Of a stretch of DNA of 27,658 nucleotides, positions 22,442-27,658 are shown piece after piece. The notes under the pieces are model-generated. The model saw only the letters and a list, made by a program, of their open reading frames with translations, did no database searches and was not told where the DNA came from. How positions within the stretch are numbered: the first letter of the stretch is position 1; the number at the start of each line of letters is the position of its first letter. The stretch lies in the NCBI GenBank assembly GCA_009774375.1, contig VSNO01000041.1, forward strand, positions 1 to 27,658, in the 5' to 3' direction. The translations under genes were made by a program, and so were the position numbers. The stretch comes from Lachnospiraceae bacterium (GTDB lineage Bacteria > Bacillota > Clostridia > Lachnospirales > Lachnospiraceae).

Positions 22442-23535
22442 TTAACAATGTCCGTAATACGCCTCCTGCGCACTGTACAGTCTGTAGTACGTTCCCTTTT
22501 GCGCCAGCAGCGTTTCATGGTTCCCTTCCTCCAGGATCCGCCCGTCCCCGAGCACCACGATGCGGTCGCGGAACTTGCAGCTGCTCATTCGGTGGGAGAT
22601 ATAGACCGCTGTCTTATTCCGGATCAGCGCGTTAAAATTCTCGTAGATCTCCGCCTCCGCGATCGCTTTTGCCGCGATGCAGATATACGTGACAGCCGCA
22701 AACATCTGCGCGGCAAAGGTCGGCACAGCACGGCACCTGCCGCTGTAACATCCCTGCTCCGTGTACATCCTCCCCACCGTGCGGAACACCTCTGTCTTTT
22801 TGTACAGATAGTCTTTCAGACCGAAAAGCCGGATATCCTTCACATACGTTTCCTTATTGATCAGGTTCAGCAGATACGCCGACAGCGTGTTGACATGCTC
22901 GTTTTTCAGCGCTGTCTCCACCATTACCTCGCCCTCTTTTTTCGAAAAATGATCGCTCAGCACAAACACGACCGCAAACGCGGCGATCATCAGTGCCGCC
23001 AGAAACACCGACACCGCCATATTCTCCTTGTCACTGTCCGTCCTGGCAAAGAGCACCAGCACAAAGCCGCACGCGAAGACGATTCCCGCAAGCTCCCGGA
23101 AAAAGTCGAATATCGTCTGCAGCTGGCGCTCCACGCCGCCCATCCCGATCTCGCCTGCGCGCACCCTGCGGAACGCCTCCAGCGTCTCTGTCCGGTCGAT
23201 CATCTCATACTCCATGGTAAATGCCTTCCGCGCAGTCCTTTTCTTGATCTCGTCCGCACACGGCTTGCAGTAGTGAGCCACGATCCGCTCACAGCCCTTT
23301 GCGGCGAGTTTCAGGACAAGCGCCACGGACACCATCCACACCACATATATGACAGCCGTGTCATATTCTGCGAGCACCAGGCGGTCCAGTATCCCCGCGT
23401 AAAAGGTATTGTTTACATAGGGCACTGCCGCCGCGGTCAGTGCACCGATCACGATCGCCGCCTTGATCGTCCTGTAGCCTTTGTCTGAAATATGATATAG
23501 TGCCACATTTCCTGTATCGACATATTTTTCTTCAT
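22442..23535 (-). pseudogene. ABC exporter half-transporter, frameshifted and missing most of its ATPase domain
   Basis: An ATG at 23535 with a perfect AGGAGG opens MKKNMSIQEMWHYI, but this frame diverges within 15-20 codons and the transporter continues in another frame from about 23500 (HISDKGYRTIKAAIVIGALTAAAVPYVNN). The membrane domain then runs normally to YICIAAKAIAE and joins directly to AEIYENFNALIRNKTAVYISHRMSS, the very end of an ATP-binding domain (D-loop, switch His). Walker A, Q-loop, signature and Walker B, some 230 residues, are absent without loss of frame. The expected sequences on both sides of the join would share GATCGCGG-like bases, suggesting deletion at a short repeat. 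It is 36 nt downstream of the partner ABC gene; intact, the pair would be a heterodimeric exporter. It cannot hydrolyse ATP. Confidence 0.85.
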
Positions 23536-23571
23536 GATACGCCTCCTATGATCCCCTTTTATGATCCCCTT

Positions 23572-25387
23572 CTACGAAATTGATCCATCCGGTTTTTCAG
23601 ACCCCTGCCCGGCATCCTGATAGTATCTGCTCTGCACCTGGAACATTTCGTGATATGCGCCCTGCTTCCGCATCAATTCCTCGTGCGTCCCCTGCTCTAC
23701 GACACAGCCCTCGGACAACAGTATGATCCTGTCGCAGAACCGGGTGGAGGCAAGCCTGTGCGAGATGAAGAGCACGCTTTTCCCCCGCAGCAGGGTCTGA
23801 TACTTCTCGTAGATCTCCGTCTCCGCCAGCGCATCCAACGCCGCTGTGGGCTCATCGAGCATGACGAGCGACGCATCGCGGTAAAGCGCCCGCGCCAGCA
23901 GAAGTTTCTGCTGCTCCCCGCCGGAAATCCCTATGCCGTCCGGCACGATGTCCTTGCCCAGATGGGTATCAAGCTGTCCTGCCAGGCTTCTGATCTTCTG
24001 GTCAAACCCTGCCTGCACGAGCACCTTCCACATTTTCTCGCGGTCGTACGTCTCCGCCAGCGCGATATTTTCACCGATGCTGTAGGAGGTCTGAAACGGC
24101 TCCTGAAAGATAGCCGCCTGCCTGGCAAAATAGCTTTTCCTGTCCAGATCCCTCGTGCTGACACCGTTGACATACACGGTGCCCGATGTCGGGAGATACA
24201 GCCCTGCCATCAGCTTCACGATCGTCGTCTTGCCTGCGCCGTTCACACCGACAAGGGCGATCTTCTCGCCCGCCGCCAGGCGGAAACTGACATCGCGCAG
24301 CGTCTCCGCCTCCGCGCCGCAGTAGCGGTAGCTGACATGATCGAACTCGATCTCGATATCCGTCCACGCACTGCAGTCCACCGCCTCGCCGGACGGCTTT
24401 TCCTCCTCCAGGTCGAGATAGGCACGCAGGTCGTTGATGCTGTCACTGTCCTGCCTGACAGCGGCCACACTTTTGCTGATCATGCCGATCCAGTTGGAAA
24501 ATCCGGCGATCAGCCCCAGATAAAAGACAAACTCCGACAGACGCATGCCGCCAGCGAGCTGCAGTATCAGATACAGATAGCAGATCACGTCGCGCACCGC
24601 GTCCAGCACCGTGTCCAGGATATTGCTGCCATACGAGCGCATGTCCCAGCGAAAATGAAGCTGGCGGCACCGCCCGATCGCCGCGTCAAACTTCCCGATG
24701 ATCCAGCTCTCCAGCCCGAAAATGCGGATATCCTTGCCGCCCTGGATGTCGTCTACCTCGCGGTTGATATAGTGCATCGTCATCTGCTGCTCAGCGACCG
24801 GATCCTTGATCTTCTGGTAATAGCGCGTCACCCTGTACGCTGCCGCCGCGCTGACTGCAGACATGGCGATGAGCATTGCCAGGATCTTCCAGTTCATGCT
24901 GCCCACGAGCAGCGCATAGACCACAAGCCCCAGCACACTTTTCAAAAGATCACTGTTGTGGCGGAAAAAACCTTCCAGACCAAAAAAGTTCGCCCACAGA
25001 CAGTTGTCCGACTTTTCTTTTAATTTGTGGATCTCCTCGTCCTCATACTGCTCCATGCTGACTGTCAGATCCTTCTCGATCTGATCCATGATGAACAGTT
25101 CGGTCCTCGCCTCGATGTACTGCCCGTCGCCGCGCCTCCAGATACCCCTTTGCGATGTTCAGCACACCGCAGACAGCAAATGCAGCCAGGACGAGCAGGA
25201 CAAGCTTTGACATGGAGATCCCCTGTTCCAGGCTGCCTATGATCATGGACGTGGTCATCATTCCCACGATCGGCACAAAGACGTAGAACACCGCCTCCGC
25301 GATCGTGCTGAGGACGATCTTTTTCTTTTTTTGCCACAGCGGTCCATACGTGTACCGGTAATTGCTCCATAATGAATGCTGCTTCAT
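23572..25387 (-). pseudogene. ABC exporter (membrane plus ATPase domains), frameshifted near the N-terminus
   Basis: The N-terminus (ATG 25387, GGGAGA site) reads MKQHSLWSNYRYTYGPLWQK, then a membrane helix, then VLNIAKGYLEARR. Near 25118-25140 the frame shifts and the protein resumes as GQYIEARTELFIMDQIEKDL and continues to 23572. The rest is complete: several membrane helices, then an ATPase domain with Walker A GVNGAGKTT, Q-loop IFQEPF, signature ISGGEQQK, Walker B LVMLDEP and switch ISHR. One extra C (or two missing bases) in the GGCGACGGGC run would explain the break. Full length would be ~600 residues. An internal ATG at 25089 gives a 505-residue product lacking the first membrane helices. 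It lies downstream of the kinase remnant; the natural substrate is unknown, possibly a peptide given the AgrC-like neighbour. Confidence 0.8.
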
Positions 25388-25462
25388 AATCTGTTCTCTC
25401 CCTTTCTTTTCCCCTATTTGCTCCGCTGCCACCATCCTACCATTTTCTCCCTTTTTTGCACA

Positions 25463-25492
25463 GAAAAAGGCACAGACGGTAAAAATCTGTAC
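25463..25492 (-). terminator. Possible terminator between kinase remnant and ABC gene
   Basis: A hairpin at 25470-25492 (GTACAGA...TCTGTGC, one mismatch) is followed on the minus strand by CTTTTTC. It lies in the 130-nt gap between the kinase and the ABC exporter. Confidence 0.5.
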
Positions 25493-25518
25493 CTGGATGG
25501 TCTGGTGTATGTATGGGA

Positions 25519-25975
25519 TCATATCGGCAGCATGATCTCCGTCACAAAGACGCCCGGCTCGTTCTTGCGGTTGATGTAGCCGTCGTATTTGTCCACGATA
25601 TTGTTGATGCGCTTTAATCCATGCCCGTGGTTGCCGCGCTTTGTCGTGATGTACTCCTCGTCGAGCTTCCGCATTGATATTTCCCGTGTGAAACAGCAGA
25701 TCGATGTCGTCAAGATCCTGCTCGAGTCTGTCGAGATAAGCCCTCGCCTCATCCAGACTGTCCATCGCCAGATACGCCTTGACAGACTGCATATGATTGT
25801 GATAATCGTGCCGCCAGCCCCGCATCGTGAGATACATGTTGTGCACCTCGTCAACCTGGTTTTTCAGCAGCTTGTTCTGGTACGCGGCGATCTGCCGCTC
25901 ATATGCCTTATCCATCGTGCGGTACAGCAGACAGACAATGATGACAAGCAGGAACAAAATTAACAGTATCACCAT
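25519..25975 (-). pseudogene. AgrC-like histidine kinase remnant with internal deletion
   Basis: ATG 25975 opens a hydrophobic segment (MVILLILFLLVIIVCLLY) followed by a dimerisation helix with WRHDYHNHMQSVKAYL, the RHDxxNH phosphoacceptor motif of AgrC-type (HPK10) kinases, and by LFHTGNINAE. At about 25680 the frame changes and reads KLDEEYITTKRGNHGHGLKR then INNIVDKYDG, the final part of the ATP-binding domain with the GHGL lid, ending at 25519. The N-box and most of the catalytic domain (100 or more residues) are missing. The extracellular/membrane sensor usually found in AgrC is also reduced to one helix, although that short form is known. It begins 5 nt after the 106-residue membrane protein, in an operon with the LytTR regulator. 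It cannot bind ATP. Confidence 0.8.
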
Positions 25976-25980
25976 GATCC

Positions 25981-26301
25981 TTACCCCATAGCCATCGCCA
26001 GAGTCCAGTAATGATACACGATCACCAGGCACACCACACTTGGAATAAAAAATAAAAATCTTACTATCTTTCTCTTTCCCCGCACAAAGAAAAAGCCGAA
26101 ACCATTCGCGATCAGAAGCGGCACCAGACCGAACGTCAATATCATCCCCGCCCAATCCCATGCTTCGGCAGGCAGCATTGCATTCGGATTAACGATCCTG
26201 GTATCGTGGACGAGAAACGGAATGGCAAAATAAATGAGACCGATCACCCCGATCACATTGATCGAGATCACACACAATGACCTGATTTTAATTTCCTTCA
26301 T
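25981..26301 (-). CDS. Small membrane protein of the AgrC-like locus (106 aa), function unknown
   Basis: 106 residues with three hydrophobic segments at about 11-31, 50-74 and 82-102, a basic N-terminus (MKEIKIR), and a loop RGKRKIVR between the second and third. AAAGGAG lies 6 nt upstream of the ATG. The gene lies between the LytTR regulator and the AgrC-like kinase with short gaps on both sides, so it was part of that signalling operon. I know no named family. It is the only gene of the cluster that shows no sign of damage. Confidence 0.72.
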   Translation of the reverse strand: MKEIKIRSLCVISINVIGVIGLIYFAIPFLVHDTRIVNPNAMLPAEAWDWAGMILTFGLVPLLIANGFGFFFVRGKRKIVRFLFFIPSVVCLVIVYHYWTLAMAMG

Positions 26302-26336
26302 ATATTGCTCCTTTCGCTCTGCCTATATGCGGAGCC

Positions 26337-26873
26337 TCATTCCCTGTAATACCGTATGAACCGCTCATTCAGATCCTGATAGGAACTGCGGCTGACCGGC
26401 AGCCGCGTCCCGTCGGAGAGCATACACTCCGCGCGGCTGATCTTCTCGACACATGAGAGATTCATATCCTTTTCTGCCGCCTCCAACAGTTCGTCGAGCA
26501 GACTGCCAAGCTTCTCCGCCGTGACCGGTTTGAGCAGATACCGAACGGCATGCACCTCATATCCCTCGATCGCAAACGTCCTGTCCGCCGTCAGAAAGGC
26601 GATCGGAAGATTTTTGTCTTTTTGCCGGATCGCGCGCGCAAGTTCCACGCCGTTCATCTGCCGCATCGCGATATCCAGGAAAACGACATCATATAGAAAT
26701 GTTTCATTCTTGAACAAAAATTCCTCCGCGCTCTCATACAAAATGACCTCCGCCGTGATCTTGCGGCTCCCCGCCCACTGCATGACCATGTCGCGGACAA
26801 GCGCCGCCTGCGCAGGCTCGTCCTCACAATACGCGATACGCATGATGTCCGCATTTTCTAAAGATCTAATCAT
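26337..26873 (-). pseudogene. LytTR-type response regulator with most of its DNA-binding domain deleted
   Basis: The receiver domain is complete: acidic residues in YCEDEPAQ, Asp67 in VVFLDIAMRQMNG, Thr95 and Lys115 in YLLKPVT. After a linker the protein jumps at MNLSCVEKISRAECMLSDG to RLPVSRSSYQDLNERFIRYYRE. The last ~35 residues match the end of a LytTR domain (usual form: ...V.KI.RAECMLSDGTRLPVSR...), but the first ~60 residues of that domain, which begins after 'LS', are absent. The reading frame is kept. The GGAGGTGAT site before ATG 26873 fits the start chosen, though MRIAYCED (ATG 26843) is the usual family N-terminus. A regulator without a complete LytTR fold should not bind its DNA target, but it could still take phosphate from kinases. 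Confidence 0.75.
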
Positions 26874-26883
26874 AAAATCACCT

Positions 26884-26932
26884 CCAGAAAATAAAATAAG
26901 CCGAGGAATTTTCGTAAATGCCCCCCTCGGCT
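26884..26932 (-). terminator. Terminator-like hairpin in the leader of the LytTR regulator gene
   Basis: AGCCGAGG and CCTCGGCT (26899-26932, perfect 8-bp arms) are followed on the minus strand by TATTTTATTTTC and then directly by the regulator's ribosome site at about 26880. It could be a terminator for an upstream unit or a leader attenuator. Confidence 0.65.
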
Positions 26933-27056
26933 ATGTAATAATCATCAGATATTAACTATGATTTCTCATTCTCTCTTCTCTCCATCGGCAACCTCTTTCT
27001 CCACATTCTCGACCTATTTTGTCTCTCAAAGTTGCTGTTTCCTTGTTTAATTCACC

Positions 27057-27189
27057 GCCGAAAGGCTCAACCACCAGCTCAGCTGGTGGAATAGGATAGC
27101 CCCCCCCTGGGGCAAAACCTTTGCATTTCCGCCTAAAGGAGGTCTAGCAAACCGTTCTTTCTTTACTGGTAAGCCGCTTAAAAGCGGCT
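27057..27189. repeat. Run of hairpins at the end of an IS200/IS605-like relic
   Basis: Hairpins follow each other: GCC-GAAA-GGC (27057-27066), CCACCAGCT/AGCTGGTGG (27071-27089), a CCCC/GGGG pair around an eight-C run, GCAAA-ACC-TTTGC (27112-27124), imperfect CCGCC/GGAGG (27129-27142), and AGCCGCTT/AAGCGGCT (27172-27189). They lie immediately after the transposase remnant. Subterminal hairpins at the element ends are a known property of IS200/IS605 transposons, which TnpA recognises. The stretch between 26933 and 27056 shows nothing recognisable. Confidence 0.55.
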
Positions 27190-27194
27190 CTCTT

Positions 27195-27313
27195 TTAATG
27201 CTCCATCCTATCCCTTTCGTACTGCTCCTGAATATACTTCTTTATCGTCTCTTCGTTGACATTACCGACCGTTTCGCAATAATATCCTCTTGCCCAGAAG
27301 TGACGGTTTCCTT
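27195..27313 (-). pseudogene. C-terminal remnant of IS200/IS605 TnpA transposase
   Basis: The last 38 codons read KGNRHFWARGYYCETVGNVN, then EETIKKYIQEQYERDRMEH and a stop at 27195. FWARGYY-x3-TVG-(x)-NEETI-xx-YI-x-EQ is the characteristic C-terminal end of IS200/IS605-family TnpA, with the catalytic Tyr region further upstream missing. An in-frame stop and a 14-bp inverted repeat lie directly upstream, so the N-terminal two thirds are gone. It is a dead relic, next to the decayed signalling locus. Confidence 0.85.
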
Positions 27314-27320
27314 TCTGTAC

Positions 27321-27356
27321 TATTTGACTTCAATTTTATCATATTGAAGTCAAATA
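27321..27356. repeat. Perfect 14-bp inverted repeat beside the transposase remnant
   Basis: TATTTGACTTCAAT (27321-27334) and ATTGAAGTCAAATA (27343-27356) enclose 8 nt. It begins where similarity to TnpA ends, so it may be a deletion scar or a hairpin of a different element. Between 27357 and 27560 I see only AT-rich sequence without a credible gene. Confidence 0.6.
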
Positions 27357-27563
27357 ATACAGAGCTTTTTCCATGTATACAAGACTATTTTATTTGCAAC
27401 TATATGATGCAGATATATAAGGCCCTCTTCCCCTATCAATTTAAGCCTTCAAGTCACCAAACTCAAAGGCTTTCCATTTAATTTCAGATACTTCTCAAAA
27501 TCTTTTCCTTACACAAATAAACTATAGAATAGTTCATCTTATGTAATGATCCAAGTTAGCAAC

Positions 27564-27629
27564 CCCCATTTCAAATGGGGATTTACATTTTACCCCTCCG
27601 GGGATTATTACTGGTTCCGCCAGAGGCGG
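27564..27629. repeat. Three evenly spaced small hairpins at the window end
   Basis: CCCCATT-TCA-AATGGGG (27564-27580), CCCC-TCC-GGGG (27593-27603) and CCGCC-AGA-GGCGG (27617-27629) have 3-nt loops and linkers of 12-13 nt that begin ATT. The order and spacing look non-random. They may be the other end of the IS200/IS605-like element or part of its associated RNA; the sequence runs off the window edge. Confidence 0.5.
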
Positions 27630-27658
27630 GATTTCGCAGTACCATTATTTCTGGTTGC

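Noticed and set aside
23650..25023. A 457-codon plus-strand frame opposite the ABC exporter
   Set aside because: It lies antisense to all ABC motifs and shows no recognisable domain; the long open frame follows from the GC-rich codon pattern of the real gene.
26940..27158. A ~63-codon minus-strand frame (with PPAELVVEPFGG) as a possible TnpB C-terminus
   Set aside because: The protein-like stretch is produced by the hairpin DNA itself, there is no start codon, and I could not match it to TnpB motifs.
27057..27629. A CRISPR array
   Set aside because: The hairpins are not copies of one repeat and there are no regularly spaced identical units.

Overview
The window looks like a chromosomal segment from a gut-type Lachnospiraceae or related Clostridia. 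The evidence is strong AGGAGG-type ribosome binding sites, a SAM-I riboswitch in front of metK, the mix of families (G5/LysM/M23 wall hydrolase, MurA, small alarmone synthetase, LytTR regulator, FtsX-type permease with OmpR-type two-component genes), and moderate GC with AT-rich islands. Almost every gene is on the minus strand. The one clear plus-strand gene is a 51-codon secreted peptide near 12.2 kb.

Layout from left to right. (1) 0-2.1 kb: a truncated MreB-like protein between an edge-cut NudC-like Nudix hydrolase and a membrane-anchored GH25 muramidase whose cytoplasmic tail carries a five-residue repeat. (2) 2.2-2.5 kb: a dense run of four hairpins behind a good minus-strand promoter, possibly a structured RNA. 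(3) 2.5-9.8 kb: an FtsX permease and its ATPase, a frameshifted serine beta-lactamase-like gene, then a response regulator, lipoprotein and histidine kinase operon. (4) 9.8-14.4 kb: the most interesting part. It holds a degraded GNAT-like gene, a radical SAM/SPASM peptide maturase with a 42-codon candidate precursor directly upstream, a divergently transcribed short peptide with a signal sequence, and a 630-residue regulator made of two HTH-XRE plus helical-repeat units that overlaps the peptide gene tail to tail. (5) 14.4-22.4 kb: housekeeping genes (metK with SAM-I riboswitch, murA, M23 hydrolase, XRE-cupin regulator, flavoredoxin-like protein, coiled-coil tail-anchored protein, small alarmone synthetase). 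(6) 22.4-27 kb: a decaying peptide-signalling or export locus. It has two ABC exporters, an AgrC-like kinase and a LytTR regulator, each broken by a frameshift and/or internal deletion, next to a relic of an IS200/IS605 transposase and clusters of hairpins.

How the genes may work together. In region 4, the dual-HTH helical-repeat protein resembles the RRNPP class of cytoplasmic receptors for secreted peptides. The short secreted peptide encoded against its 3' end is the natural candidate ligand. The radical SAM enzyme, with its own promoter between the two, is a candidate output or peptide modifier. The receptor's C-terminal repeat domain and the neighbouring peptide share an AT-rich composition unlike the rest of the receptor gene, as expected if ligand and ligand-binding domain were exchanged together. 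The domain families are read from the sequence. The signalling link is inference.

At least six genes in the window look broken by frameshift or internal deletion, so either this lineage has many recent pseudogenes or some junctions are sequencing or assembly artefacts. I saw no CRISPR array, tRNA or rRNA.
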